The translations under genes were made by a program, and so were the position numbers. DNA of 64,000 bases from assembly GCF_013488205.1 (NCBI RefSeq), contig NZ_CP040908.1, forward strand, positions 1,031,876 through 1,095,875, given 5' to 3'. The notes beneath the pieces are model-generated. The model was not told where the DNA came from, did no database searches, and saw only the letters and a program-made list of their open reading frames with translations. This stretch comes from Empedobacter falsenii. Lineage in GTDB: Bacteria; Bacteroidota; Bacteroidia; Flavobacteriales; Weeksellaceae. Below, in pieces: positions 35,719 to 45,243 of this stretch. How positions within the stretch are numbered: position 1 is the stretch's first letter; each line of letters opens with the position of its first letter.

Positions 35719-38115
35719 ATGAAATTTTACGCATCCATTCTAACGCTTTTTTTACTCCAGAATTTTTTATCTGCTCAATATTCTATAAAAGGTAAAATTG
35801 TCAACCAAGAAAATCAACCTGTCGAATTTTTAGATGTTTCTATCATTCAAAATGATTCGATTATAGATTTTATTACAACAAATACAGATGGAAAGTTTCT
35901 TCTTAAAACTCCAAAAGGAGAAGTAGAATTATTGATAGAAGAAATAGGAAAAGTTGTAGAACAACGAAAAATAACTGTATACAATGATTTGGATGTAGGA
36001 AATATAGTGATAACAAGTCAACAATTAGGTTTGAAGGAAGTTTTGGTGCAAGGAAAAGCGAAGACGTATGAACGATTAGTTGACCGTTTGGTTTTTAATG
36101 TAGAAAATTCCATTGCGGCAACAGGTGGAGACGCTTTAGATGCTTTGAAAAATACACCTTCTGTCAAAATTAAAGATGATCAAATTTCTATTGTTGGAAA
36201 AAGTACGGTGAATGTTTTGGTAAATGATAGAATTGTTCAGATGAGTGGAAACGATTTAACAAATTATCTCAAAAGTATTCCATCTGCAAATATCAAAAAG
36301 ATTGAAGTGATAACAAATCCTCCTGCAAAATATGAAGCTGAGGGAAATAGTGGATTAATCAATATTGTATTAAAAGAAGCAAAGCAAAATGCGTGGAGTA
36401 CAACGTTGAGAAGTTCGTATACCCAAGGTGTTTATGGAATTCTGAATGATGGAATTAATTTTTCATACTCCAAAGATAAATTTTCTGCGTTGGTTGATTT
36501 ATCGCATTATACAGGAAATAATATCTACACCAATGATATGAATTATGATTACCCAACTGAACATTGGAATCAAAAGGTAAGAAATAAAAATATGTATAGA
36601 GGTTTATCTGGTTTGACAACTTTAAGTTATAAGATAAATGACAAAAATACAGTTGGAATTCAGTTTAATGGAGGTCATAATTACAATGGAGGAAAAGAAA
36701 GAACAAGAACAATTAGTAATCAAAATGGGCAGATTATCAAAGATTTTTCTACCAATTCTCGTACAGGAGGAGATGGAGATAACTATAATTTGAACTTAAA
36801 TTTTACTCACAAGTTTGATACAATTGGAAAGAAATTTTCTGTTGATTTAGATTATATGTCGAATACTGGGGCAAATGAAAATGATTTTATTTCGGATATG
36901 TATTTCAAGAAAGAGCGCAAAACAATTTTAGCAAATAATCTAAATGATAAGGATATTCAGAATATTTCGGGGAAAATTGATTTTTATTTTCCATACAAAA
37001 AAGGAACGTGGGAATTTGGTTCAAAAGTAAGTTCTACAGAATCTGATTATAAATTGAATTCAGTTTTTACAGATATCAATACTAACGAGAATTTGATGAC
37101 ACAAAATGATCATTTTAATTATACCGAAAATGTAGAAAGTTTGTATTTATCTTATCAACGAAAATTATCAGATAAATGGTCAACTAAAATTGGACTTAGA
37201 GGAGAATTTATGCAATCTAAAGCCAATTCGATTACCACGAATACTATTACGGAGAAAGAATATTTCAAATTGTTCCCAACATTTTATATTCAATATCAGC
37301 CAACAGAAGATCATTCCTTCAATTTTAATTTTGGACGAAGAATTCAACGACCAGCTTTTTGGGAATTAAATCCAAATAAATGGTACAGTAATCCTATTTC
37401 TTACACAGAAGGAAATCCTTTTATGCAGCCAGCTTTTGTGTATAATTTCGAATTAAGTTATGGATTCAAAGATTATTTACAAGCAAAAGTTTATTATCAA
37501 AATATACAAGATGGTTTTGGTCAAATTGCTTTTCATCAAGAACAAGAATTGGATGGAGAATTGACGCAAACACAAATATTTAAGCGACTAAATTATTATA
37601 AAATGTCTAATTACGGAATTAGTTTATCATCAACTTTAAAACCTTATAAATGGTGGGAATCTAATCTTGAATTTAATTTTGGATTTAATAAATCAATCAA
37701 TGAAATTGATGTATTAGATAAAGAATATACAGGAAATGGAGCTAATTTTTCGGTTTATAATAACCTGAATTTAAATACTAAAAAAACGTTTACGGCTCAA
37801 GCTAATTATACGTTTACACCAAAAGGAAAAAACAGAGAATTTAATTATAGTTCAAGTTCTTCGTTAGATATAGGTTTTAAATATTTGGCGATGGATAAGA
37901 AATTAACGTTGTCGTTGATGGCGTATGATATTTTCAAAACAGATCTTTCAACATTATCGACAAATGTGCAAAATATTCCGCAATCGTTTAGACAATATTA
38001 TGATTCGCAATCGATACGTTTTTCGGTTTCATATAAATTTGGTAATTCAAAAATCAATGTGAGTAAACGTCAAACGTCTAATGCAGAAGAAGCAAATAGA
38101 AGTGGAGGAAAATAG
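35719..38115 (+). CDS. Outer-membrane beta-barrel protein with N-terminal carboxypeptidase-regulatory domain
   Basis: A 798-residue protein: signal peptide (LLQNFLSAQ), a carboxypeptidase-regulatory-like beta-sandwich (~20-110: IKGKIVNQENQPVEFLDVS), a plug-like region (~120-220: NVENSIAATGGDALDALKN, IKKIEVITNPPAKYEAEGNSG) and a long C-terminal barrel. It matches the OMP_b-brl_3 family related to TonB-dependent receptors, although the TonB box is not obvious. No SusD-like partner is adjacent. Its ligand is unknown. Two peptidoglycan amidase paralogues flank it. Confidence 0.9.
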   Translation: MKFYASILTLFLLQNFLSAQYSIKGKIVNQENQPVEFLDVSIIQNDSIIDFITTNTDGKFLLKTPKGEVELLIEEIGKVVEQRKITVYNDLDVGNIVITSQQLGLKEVLVQGKAKTYERLVDRLVFNVENSIAATGGDALDALKNTPSVKIKDDQISIVGKSTVNVLVNDRIVQMSGNDLTNYLKSIPSANIKKIEVITNPPAKYEAEGNSGLINIVLKEAKQNAWSTTLRSSYTQGVYGILNDGINFSYSKDKFSALVDLSHYTGNNIYTNDMNYDYPTEHWNQKVRNKNMYRGLSGLTTLSYKINDKNTVGIQFNGGHNYNGGKERTRTISNQNGQIIKDFSTNSRTGGDGDNYNLNLNFTHKFDTIGKKFSVDLDYMSNTGANENDFISDMYFKKERKTILANNLNDKDIQNISGKIDFYFPYKKGTWEFGSKVSSTESDYKLNSVFTDINTNENLMTQNDHFNYTENVESLYLSYQRKLSDKWSTKIGLRGEFMQSKANSITTNTITEKEYFKLFPTFYIQYQPTEDHSFNFNFGRRIQRPAFWELNPNKWYSNPISYTEGNPFMQPAFVYNFELSYGFKDYLQAKVYYQNIQDGFGQIAFHQEQELDGELTQTQIFKRLNYYKMSNYGISLSSTLKPYKWWESNLEFNFGFNKSINEIDVLDKEYTGNGANFSVYNNLNLNTKKTFTAQANYTFTPKGKNREFNYSSSSSLDIGFKYLAMDKKLTLSLMAYDIFKTDLSTLSTNVQNIPQSFRQYYDSQSIRFSVSYKFGNSKINVSKRQTSNAEEANRSGGK

Positions 38116-38124
38116 AGAAAAAAC

Positions 38125-38160
38125 AAAAAATCTCAGAGCAAAATGCTCTGAGATTTTTTT
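38125..38160. terminator. Bidirectional terminator
   Basis: Perfect 16-bp arms (38125-38140 and 38144-38159) with a 3-nt loop lie between the convergent barrel and amidase genes. Confidence 0.9.
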
Positions 38161-38164
38161 ATGT

Positions 38165-38782
38165 CTAATTCTTCAATGCTTCAAAAATTTTATCTGCTAT
38201 TTTAGGGTAATTACTTTCGTTTGTTAAGATTTTTCGGTCATCGTCATTTGTCAAATAACCGATTTCAATCATAATAATTGGAACTTGTGAATCTCGTAAT
38301 ATTTTCGAATTTGTTTCAACAATTCCTAAATTTTCAAAACCTAAAGAACTTATACTTTTTCCAATTTTTTCGCCAAGTATTTTACATTCTTCGAAAGTAG
38401 GATTCAATGGAGAAAGGTGAATTTCTGTTCCTTTTTTCGAATCTTTTACATTATAATTTGCGTGGATTGATAAAACCAAATCAGGTTTTATTTCATTAAT
38501 CATTTTCGCACGACTTGTATTGATAATTTGTTCGTCACCTTTTCTCAATAATACAAAGTCAACGTCTGTAAAAGGATTTTTTTCTTGAATAATTTCTGCA
38601 ATTTTCAGCACAATATCTTTTTCCTGAAATTCATCTTTTTTTACACCAGTATCTGTTCCTCCGTGTCCAGCATCCAAAAGGATTACGCGCTTTGTAGAAG
38701 GTGTTTTATTTTCGATAAAATTTGTTTGTGCAAAAAGACCTGTTGTTAAGATTAAACAAAAGATCTGAAATAGTTTTTTCAT
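38165..38782 (-). CDS. N-acetylmuramoyl-L-alanine amidase (Amidase_3), second paralogue
   Basis: A 205-residue exported enzyme with signal peptide (LTTGLFAQ, ~19). The Amidase_3 residues are H40 (LLDAGHGGTD), E54, H107 (SIHANYN) and E173 (MIEIGYLTND). The overall layout and length are the same as the amidase at 34988-35593, with clear but partial identity, so the two derive from an old duplication rather than a recent one. Substrate is peptidoglycan. Transcribed alone; the MoxR-type cluster lies upstream on the same strand. Confidence 0.9.
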   Translation of the reverse strand: MKKLFQIFCLILTTGLFAQTNFIENKTPSTKRVILLDAGHGGTDTGVKKDEFQEKDIVLKIAEIIQEKNPFTDVDFVLLRKGDEQIINTSRAKMINEIKPDLVLSIHANYNVKDSKKGTEIHLSPLNPTFEECKILGEKIGKSISSLGFENLGIVETNSKILRDSQVPIIMIEIGYLTNDDDRKILTNESNYPKIADKIFEALKN

Positions 38783-38861
38783 GGTTGTTCAGATTAAATT
38801 GACCAACTTTAAGCAATAATTGTGCTTTTTTTTCTAAATAATTGGTTAAATAAATCTTTTT

Positions 38862-40190
38862 TTAAAATAAACCTCGCGCTTTTATCTCTAAATACTTATT
38901 GATTAAGTTAATAGACAATTCTTGTGGTTCGCAATAAATGGTTAAAATCCCAAATTGATGCAAACGATTTATGATTAATTCTTTGTCGTAATTAAACTTT
39001 TCGGCAATTGTTTGATCATAAATGTCAGTTGTAGTTTTTGCTTTCTGATGATTTAGTTTTTTCAATTCAGAATTTTTAAAAAGAATCAAAACGACAACAT
39101 GTGATTTTTTAATCAATTTCAGATATGGTAATTGACGTTCTAAACCATCAATTGTTTCAAAATTGGTGTAAATAAATAAAAGCGATCGTTGCGTTAATTT
39201 TCGTTTGATATAGGCATATAATTGTCCAAAATCACTTTCCAAAAAATCAGTTTGTACATTGTATAATTTCTCTAAAATCAATTGCATTTGATGATTTTTT
39301 CGATCAGCAACAACGTGATCTTGAATTCTTTTATTAAATGTAATTAAACCTGCTTTTTCATTTTTTTGAAGTGAAATATTTGCGACAACTAAACTCGAAT
39401 TGATCGAATAATCCAACAATTTTAAACCATCAAAAGGCATTCGCATCGTTCTTCCCAAATCAATTAACGAATAAACAGGCTGCGATTTTTCTTCCTGAAA
39501 TTGATTTACCATCAATCGATTTGCTTTCGCCGTTGCTTTCCAATTGATTAAACGATATTCGTCACCAATCGTATAATTTTTTATATTTTCAAATTCTGTA
39601 TTTGTTCCAATTTTTCGAATTCTTTTCATCCCAAATTGATTCTGTAACTGAGCGGTAGAATATAATTGAAATTGTTTTAATTGCAAATAAGAAGGATAGC
39701 ACGCAATTGAAATAGGTTCGTTTATTTTGATCTTTTTCTCAATCAATCCAAAAACAGAAATAAATACATTTGTTAATCCAAATTTATACGAACCTCGCTC
39801 TGTTGGTCGAATTTTAAAATCAAATTTAGTATTTTGACCACTTTTAAATCGTTTTCTAAACTGAAAATCTCTTAATTGTAATTGAACAGGAAACTCTTCT
39901 ATAATCCTTACATTCAGCGGAAATTGATAATGATTTGTCACGAAAAGTTCCAATTCATTTTCATCGCCATTTGATAATCGTTCTGGATAATTTCGAATAA
40001 CTTCAATGGAAGTTTTAGGAATATAAACCAAAAATATTTCGACAATAACACTAACGATAAAGACAAATGTCAAAATCTTTGCAATAATGTAAATAGGAGG
40101 TAGAAAAAATGCGATCACATAACAAAATGTAATCAATAATCCCGCATAAAAAAAGCGATTGGTAAGAAATAAGCTTCTGAAAAATTTCAT
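38862..40190 (-). CDS. DUF58 domain protein
   Basis: A 442-residue membrane-linked protein: two membrane helices near the N-terminus (FFYAGLLITFCYVIAFFL; IYIIAKILTFVFIVSVIV), a beta-rich segment, then DUF58 with YTIGDEYRLINWKATAKANRL and a vWA-like C-terminal fold (PVYSLIDLGRTMRMPFDG). DUF58 proteins are encoded with MoxR ATPases and vWA proteins and are thought to be their clients. The start codon overlaps the stop of the MoxR gene by 1 bp (40190), so the two are co-translated. Confidence 0.9.
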   Translation of the reverse strand: MKFFRSLFLTNRFFYAGLLITFCYVIAFFLPPIYIIAKILTFVFIVSVIVEIFLVYIPKTSIEVIRNYPERLSNGDENELELFVTNHYQFPLNVRIIEEFPVQLQLRDFQFRKRFKSGQNTKFDFKIRPTERGSYKFGLTNVFISVFGLIEKKIKINEPISIACYPSYLQLKQFQLYSTAQLQNQFGMKRIRKIGTNTEFENIKNYTIGDEYRLINWKATAKANRLMVNQFQEEKSQPVYSLIDLGRTMRMPFDGLKLLDYSINSSLVVANISLQKNEKAGLITFNKRIQDHVVADRKNHQMQLILEKLYNVQTDFLESDFGQLYAYIKRKLTQRSLLFIYTNFETIDGLERQLPYLKLIKKSHVVVLILFKNSELKKLNHQKAKTTTDIYDQTIAEKFNYDKELIINRLHQFGILTIYCEPQELSINLINKYLEIKARGLF

Positions 40191-41176
40191 TAACGAGGAA
40201 TTTCTACGCGATCAATAATTTGCTGAATAATATGTTGTGTTGTAAAACCTTCCATCTCTTTTTCTGGAACCATCACAACGCGGTGTCCCAAAATTGTATG
40301 CGCAATTTGTTTGATATCTTCTGGAATCACAAAATCGCGTCCATTCACCGCTGCATTAGATTTTGCTGCATCTAAAATCGCGATAGAAGCACGTGGCGAT
40401 GCCCCCATATACAAGGTTTGATCGATTCTGGTTTGATGAACAATTGTCGCAATATACGTAATTAGCGCTTCGTGCACGAAAACCGATTTTATGCGATCTT
40501 GGAACTCAATAATTTCATTTCCTGAAATTACTTTTTCTACCAACGATTCTTTGTCGATATTTTTGCGTTCTTGTTGTTCTTTCAATAATTCAATTTCACT
40601 TTCTAACGAAGGATATTTGACATAAATCTTAAAAATAAAACGATCCAATTGCGCTTCTGGTAATCGATACGTTCCTTCTTGTTCAATTGGATTTTGAGTT
40701 GCAAAAACCAAAAAAGGAGCTTGCAAAGGATAAGTTGTTCCATCAACTGTTACTTGTCTTTCTGACATCGATTCGAATAAAGCCGCTTGAGTTTTTGCAG
40801 GCGAACGGTTAATCTCATCAATCAAAATAATATTCGAAAAAATTGGTCCTTTTTTGAACTCAAATTCATTGATTTTAGAATTTAAAATAGACGTTCCAAT
40901 CACATCAGAAGGCATTAAATCTGGCGTAAACTGAATTCTACTAAAATCAGAATCTATCGTTTTTGCCAACAATTTTGCCATCATTGTTTTGGCAACTCCA
41001 GGCAAACCTTCAATAAGAGAATGACCGTTAGACAGCAAAGCTAAAATTAATTGATCGATAATATCATCTTGTCCGACAATTACCTTTTTCAATTCATTTT
41101 TTACCGTTTGCATTTTATTTTGTACATCCGAAAAATCGACTCTATTTTCGAATGGTTGATATGTATTTTCGCTCAT
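40190..41176 (-). CDS. MoxR-family AAA+ ATPase
   Basis: A 328-residue AAA+ ATPase, chaperone-like. Walker A is in EGLPGVAKTM (56-65), Walker B in IILIDEINR (116-124), and the sensor region in FATQNPIEQEGTYRLPEAQLDRF. MoxR proteins act on vWA and DUF58 partners, probably in complex maturation. It is the second gene after DUF4350 (shared base at 41176) and before DUF58 (shared base at 40190), so the three genes are tightly coupled. Soluble, acting on the cytoplasmic face. Confidence 0.94.
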   Translation of the reverse strand: MSENTYQPFENRVDFSDVQNKMQTVKNELKKVIVGQDDIIDQLILALLSNGHSLIEGLPGVAKTMMAKLLAKTIDSDFSRIQFTPDLMPSDVIGTSILNSKINEFEFKKGPIFSNIILIDEINRSPAKTQAALFESMSERQVTVDGTTYPLQAPFLVFATQNPIEQEGTYRLPEAQLDRFIFKIYVKYPSLESEIELLKEQQERKNIDKESLVEKVISGNEIIEFQDRIKSVFVHEALITYIATIVHQTRIDQTLYMGASPRASIAILDAAKSNAAVNGRDFVIPEDIKQIAHTILGHRVVMVPEKEMEGFTTQHIIQQIIDRVEIPR

Positions 41177-42420
41177 TAGATATTTGCTTTTTGTTTATAG
41201 TTTTCGATGATTTGATACACAGTTTTCAAATCGTGTTCATTTGGTTGATTTTTTTGATAAATATTTTTAAGAATCGTGAATTTTTCAAGACATTCTTCTT
41301 GACTCAAATTTGCTTTTTGTGCAACAATTTCAATGAATTGTTTATTCGTAATATCGTCTGTTTCGATTAAAAATGTTTTTCTCAATTTATATAAAAAATA
41401 ATCGATTTTCTTTGAAACAATGTCTTTTACTTCTCCATTTTCTTGGTATAAAGAAGAAATTGTCTTAGCAAATTCGACGGTATGATTTTCTTCTTTGGTA
41501 TAAATTGGAATGATGCGTTGCTCACGTTTACTTCTAAAAATTAAAAAGAAGAAAAGTAAAACCAATAGCGTTATCCAAGCAGCTTTTAGAGCTGGTTCGC
41601 CCATTACGAAACGCATCATTGACGAACTTCCTGCATAAGTTTTCGAGGTATTGTACCAAAAAATAGTTTTCCCTTTTAATGGTTCTAAAACTGATTTAGC
41701 ATAGAAATAACTGTCTTCATTTAATAAATAATAATTCGTAAAATAAAGCGGTTCTGCATGATACAAATAATAGCCTTTGTAATCTTTTGGCTTTATTTTT
41801 AAATAATTTGGATAAGCTTTATCTTTATAAGTAATTGTTCCAATGATTTCAGAATCACTTGTGATATCGCTAAAATAGTGATGTTCAATTTCTTTTTTCT
41901 TCTTTATTTTAAAAGATTTATTTGTTCTAAGTTCAAAATTATTATTAATATTTATAGTCTGATTGTACAACATATTCTCTTCAGATTCCGTAGAATCCGT
42001 TGTTATTGTATCTGTAGAATCCGTTTCGTCGTTAATGTCTTCTTTTCCATTTGTATCATCACCAAAATTGTCATAATAATCTGCAATCATTACAATTCCA
42101 CCATTTTCGGCAATTTTGCTTAATAGATTTTTGGAAACTGTATCAAAATAAATCTCAGAACCAAGCACAACAACTGCATAATCTTTTGCTTTTTTAGGAT
42201 CAATTTTTAATTCAGAAAGTTTTTCCAGATCTTTCATTTTTCCATTGGATAAATTCCCAAGTTCTTCGTGCATAATAAATAATCCGTAAGGATCTTTACT
42301 ATTTTGATAAAGGCTAACATCCCATGATTTAGGAAGTTTATAACGAAGTTTTGAGAAAGAAAATACAAAAATTCCGACCAATAAAACCGCGCCTAATAGA
42401 ATACCTAATTTCTTTTTCAT
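41176..42420 (-). CDS. DUF4350 domain membrane protein
   Basis: A 414-residue protein with an N-terminal membrane anchor (LGILLGAVLLVGIFVFSF), an extracytoplasmic domain (~25-275) with an acidic Asp/Glu/Thr/Ser-rich stretch near 120-150, a second membrane helix (~283-303: ITLLVLLFFFLIFRSKREQR) and a cytoplasmic C-terminal domain. This is the layout of DUF4350 proteins, which travel with MoxR and DUF58 genes. Function unknown. Its start overlaps the DUF4129 gene by 4 bp. Confidence 0.85.
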   Translation of the reverse strand: MKKKLGILLGAVLLVGIFVFSFSKLRYKLPKSWDVSLYQNSKDPYGLFIMHEELGNLSNGKMKDLEKLSELKIDPKKAKDYAVVVLGSEIYFDTVSKNLLSKIAENGGIVMIADYYDNFGDDTNGKEDINDETDSTDTITTDSTESEENMLYNQTININNNFELRTNKSFKIKKKKEIEHHYFSDITSDSEIIGTITYKDKAYPNYLKIKPKDYKGYYLYHAEPLYFTNYYLLNEDSYFYAKSVLEPLKGKTIFWYNTSKTYAGSSSMMRFVMGEPALKAAWITLLVLLFFFLIFRSKREQRIIPIYTKEENHTVEFAKTISSLYQENGEVKDIVSKKIDYFLYKLRKTFLIETDDITNKQFIEIVAQKANLSQEECLEKFTILKNIYQKNQPNEHDLKTVYQIIENYKQKANI

Positions 42421-43079
42421 GAGGCTAAATATTGATTAAACTGATTGAAATTTGTCTTGAATTCGTGGTATTTATTTTCATCAATTTTAAATTCTCCAAA
42501 CCAAACTTGATTAAAAATTTTAGTGTTTTGATTGAATAAAATTTTTGATTTTTCGTCTTTAATTTGATTGATAAATTGTTGATTTGTTTTCTTTGGATCC
42601 CATTCAATCCAACCTTTTTTATCTAAATTTTGTAGATTTTGGTAATGTAAATAACGAATTGCTAAAGCAAAATTTTGCTCCGTTTCTGCTTTATTGATTA
42701 AAGAATTCAAATTAACTTCTGCTAAATTTTCTTCGATAAAATCAAAATCAGATTCGTTATATAATTTTTTCGAATTTCGTTTAAGTATTCCTCCATTTTT
42801 ATAAATACGTGTGGCAAGAAAAATTAAAAATAATCCAATCACAAAATAGAAAATGATTTCCCAAGGTAAATAAGAAAGAAATCTAAAAATCCCTTCGATT
42901 ATTTTTGAGAAAAAACCAGGTTCGAATTCTTTTTTAGGTTTTGGAACATCTTCGTAATTAAATTCTTTTCCAGCATATTTTTCTTTGAATGCTTTAAATT
43001 CTGCTGTTTTTTCTTGTGCAAAAACAACGAATTGAATCAATAATAATGTAAATGTAAAAAATAGTCTAAATTGTTTCAT
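42417..43079 (-). CDS. DUF4129 domain protein
   Basis: A 220-residue protein with a signal peptide (FTLLLIQFVVFAQE), a membrane helix (~75-95: WEIIFYFVIGLFLIFLATRI) and a C-terminal DUF4129 cytoplasmic domain (ALAIRYLHYQNLQNLDKKG..W.P.KTNQQF). It overlaps SpoIIM-like by 14 bp at one end and DUF4350 by 4 bp at the other. In other bacteria DUF4129 is fused to transglutaminase-like proteins in the same MoxR clusters; here it stands alone. Confidence 0.85.
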   Translation of the reverse strand: MKQFRLFFTFTLLLIQFVVFAQEKTAEFKAFKEKYAGKEFNYEDVPKPKKEFEPGFFSKIIEGIFRFLSYLPWEIIFYFVIGLFLIFLATRIYKNGGILKRNSKKLYNESDFDFIEENLAEVNLNSLINKAETEQNFALAIRYLHYQNLQNLDKKGWIEWDPKKTNQQFINQIKDEKSKILFNQNTKIFNQVWFGEFKIDENKYHEFKTNFNQFNQYLAS

Positions 43080-44061
43080 TCGATTCTAAAGTTTGATTGA
43101 ACGAAAAAGTTTTTTGTCTATTTTTTTGAATCGGATAAATGATATAATACCAAATAATTAAGATTAATGAAAGGATTATAACCGATAAACTCAATACAAT
43201 ATTTACATCATATAAACGCGTAATAAAACCTTCGATAAATCCAGCTATAATAAACATTGGAACAGTGCTTAATAAAATCATTACTGCTTCTTTTGCTTTG
43301 ATTATGAGTGATTTTTTTCGCGATAAAGTTTTCGGGAACATAAAGCCATTTCCTAACATCAAACCGCAAGCTCCTGCAATAATAATCACCGAAATTTCAA
43401 TTGTTCCATGCATCCAAATTGCTGACATCGCCTTTCCCAAAACACCTTCTTTGAAAAACATATAATGGAATGCACCTAACATAATCCCGTTCGAAAATAG
43501 AATATATCCTGATCCAATGCTAAAAAATAAGCCCAATGTAAAAGCCAAAAAAGCAACTCGAATATTATTGATTGTAATCGCTAATGAACTTCCTGTCTGG
43601 CTTCCTGATTTGTAAATTGCTGCAGGATCACCTTTTTTGATGTTCATTAACGTTTCGTCTACATATTGATTTCCTAAAATTAATCGTGTAAAATCTGGAT
43701 CGAAATGCGATGATAAAACGCCAATTAAAACCGCTAAAGCAAAAATCAGGAATGAATATAACAACATTTTGTGATTTTTGTAGACTACATTTGGCACATC
43801 TTCTTTGAAAAACTGTACAAATTGATTTCCAGAAGTTCTTTGATCTTTGTAAATTGACTGATGCGCAAATAAAGCTAACTCGTTCAAATAATCTTTTGTC
43901 TTACTTTTTGGGTAATAAGTTTGAGCAAACGCCAAATCATTTGTAATTTCGATGTAGTTTTTTGCTAAAATATCTGGATGAACATCAATTTTATTTTTCA
44001 AATTATGTTCAATATCAGACCATTTCGCCTTATTTTTATCAATAAAATGCGCTTCTCTCAT
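43066..44061 (-). CDS. Stage II sporulation protein M-like membrane protein
   Basis: A 331-residue integral membrane protein with about five helices. The conserved SpoIIM segments are NNIRVAFLAFTLGLFFSIGS and WMHGTIEISVIIIAGACGLM. In spore formers SpoIIM helps recruit peptidoglycan hydrolases at the septum; this phylum does not sporulate, so it more likely belongs to the MoxR-linked membrane complex. It is the first gene of the five-gene operon and is divergent from the RDD gene across 29 bp. Confidence 0.88.
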   Translation of the reverse strand: MREAHFIDKNKAKWSDIEHNLKNKIDVHPDILAKNYIEITNDLAFAQTYYPKSKTKDYLNELALFAHQSIYKDQRTSGNQFVQFFKEDVPNVVYKNHKMLLYSFLIFALAVLIGVLSSHFDPDFTRLILGNQYVDETLMNIKKGDPAAIYKSGSQTGSSLAITINNIRVAFLAFTLGLFFSIGSGYILFSNGIMLGAFHYMFFKEGVLGKAMSAIWMHGTIEISVIIIAGACGLMLGNGFMFPKTLSRKKSLIIKAKEAVMILLSTVPMFIIAGFIEGFITRLYDVNIVLSLSVIILSLILIIWYYIIYPIQKNRQKTFSFNQTLESNETI

Positions 44062-44083
44062 AGTAGAGTAGTTGTTAGTGAAC

Positions 44084-44110
44084 CAAATATATGAATAAAC
44101 TTTTAGTCAA
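44084..44110 (-). promoter_or_regulatory. Promoter of the SpoIIM-MoxR operon
   Basis: Minus-strand TATATTTG (44084-44091) with TTG at 44108-44110, 16 bp apart. The -7 element covers the start codon of the divergent RDD gene, so the two transcripts probably interfere. Confidence 0.5.
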
Positions 44111-44813
44111 TACACCACAAAACGTGCAAATTGCTTATAATATTGCGCCACTCGGAAAACGTTTACTGGCTTATATTATTGATATGATTATCCGGATCGT
44201 ATTAGTTTACGGCATGTCTTATTTTTCGGAGTTTATTCCGAATAGAGACGAATGGTTTCGAATGGGTATTTATAGTATAATAGGTTTTATATTTTTACTT
44301 TATCCGTTGATTTTAGAGATTTTGATGAAAGGGCAAACTGTTGGAAAATGGATCATGAAGATTCGTGTAATACGAATGGATGGAAACCGCGCCAATAATT
44401 TCGATTATTTCTTACGTTGGGTGATTGGTATTGTAGAATTGTTTTTATTTACTGGACTTATTGCGTTGATTACAATGATTATCAATAAAAATGGTCAACG
44501 TTTAGGTGATATTGTTGCGAATACATGTTTGATTGATTTGAATCCGAAATTAGATTTATCACAAACTATTTTCGCTGAAGTTTCTGAAACCTATAAAATT
44601 CGTTTTCCCGAAGTTTATCGCTTGTCTGATCGTGATATTAATATTGTAAAAGAAAATTTTACGTCTGCATTGAACAATAATAATTATGATATTTTATTAA
44701 AATTAACGCGAAAACTGGAGGAAATAATGGAGGTGAAAAGTGATGGTTTAGGGAATATTGATTTTATTCAAGTGGTGATTCAGGATCATTATCATTACCA
44801 CAAAGACAAGTAA
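44091..44813 (+). CDS. RDD-family membrane protein
   Basis: A 240-residue protein with the RDD family layout: LGKRLLAYIIDMIIRIVLVY containing the Arg and Asp of the name, several membrane helices, and MKGQTVGKWIMKIRVIRMDG between helices 2 and 3. A soluble C-terminal extension (~160-240) is extra relative to minimal RDD proteins. Its function is unknown. Divergent from and probably functionally tied to the SpoIIM-DUF4129-DUF4350-MoxR-DUF58 operon, as in related genomes. Confidence 0.9.
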   Translation: MNKLLVNTPQNVQIAYNIAPLGKRLLAYIIDMIIRIVLVYGMSYFSEFIPNRDEWFRMGIYSIIGFIFLLYPLILEILMKGQTVGKWIMKIRVIRMDGNRANNFDYFLRWVIGIVELFLFTGLIALITMIINKNGQRLGDIVANTCLIDLNPKLDLSQTIFAEVSETYKIRFPEVYRLSDRDINIVKENFTSALNNNNYDILLKLTRKLEEIMEVKSDGLGNIDFIQVVIQDHYHYHKDK

Positions 44814-44817
44814 ACAG

Positions 44818-44825
44818 TATCTTTG
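44818..44825 (+). promoter_or_regulatory. -7 promoter element of the YchJ-like gene
   Basis: TATCTTTG, full consensus match, 18 bp before the start at 44844. It covers a TTG at 44823 that would otherwise be an alternative start and so excludes it. Confidence 0.6.
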
Positions 44826-44843
44826 CAAAAAATAAAGAATAAA

Positions 44844-45215
44844 ATGAATTGTCCTTGTTGTTCTGGAAAAGAATATGCAACTTGTTGCGAACCTTTTCAT
44901 TTGAATATTGAATTGCCAAAAACTCCCGAAGAGTTGATGCGTTCTCGTTACGCTGCTTTTGCAATGGTTTTGCCTGAATATTTAGTTGATACAACACATT
45001 CTTCTACGCAAAAAGATAATGATTTTAGTGATATCGAAGATTGGGCAAAATCGAATAAATGGTTAAAGTTAGAAATTGTTTTTGCAAAAGATAATAAAGT
45101 TCGATTTAGAGCTTATTACCAAGACAAACAAGGTGAAATCTACGAACATGATGAACTTTCTAGGTTTGTGCAAGAGAATGGCAAATGGTTTTATGTAGAT
45201 GGCGAGTTTTATTGA
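44844..45215 (+). CDS. YchJ-family protein with SEC-C motif
   Basis: A 123-residue protein starting MNCPCCSGKEYATCCEPFHL, the SEC-C zinc-binding motif (C3, C5/6, C14/15) of the YchJ family. LMRSRYAAFA and YLVDTTHSS follow as conserved elements, and the remainder is an NTF2-like fold (VRFRAYYQDKQGEIYEHDEL). Its function is not known; the SEC-C motif is otherwise found in SecA as a zinc-dependent SecB-contact site. Soluble. Confidence 0.9.
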   Translation: MNCPCCSGKEYATCCEPFHLNIELPKTPEELMRSRYAAFAMVLPEYLVDTTHSSTQKDNDFSDIEDWAKSNKWLKLEIVFAKDNKVRFRAYYQDKQGEIYEHDELSRFVQENGKWFYVDGEFY

Positions 45216-45243
45216 TTTTTAAAAATAAATTCGGAAAAATGTC

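Noticed and set aside
43066-44061. Sporulation gene (SpoIIM)
   Set aside because: This family is found in non-sporulating bacteria beside MoxR clusters; the name does not imply sporulation here.
44823-44843. Earlier TTG start for the YchJ-like protein
   Set aside because: It overlaps the TATCTTTG promoter element; the ATG at 44844 gives the conserved SEC-C N-terminus.
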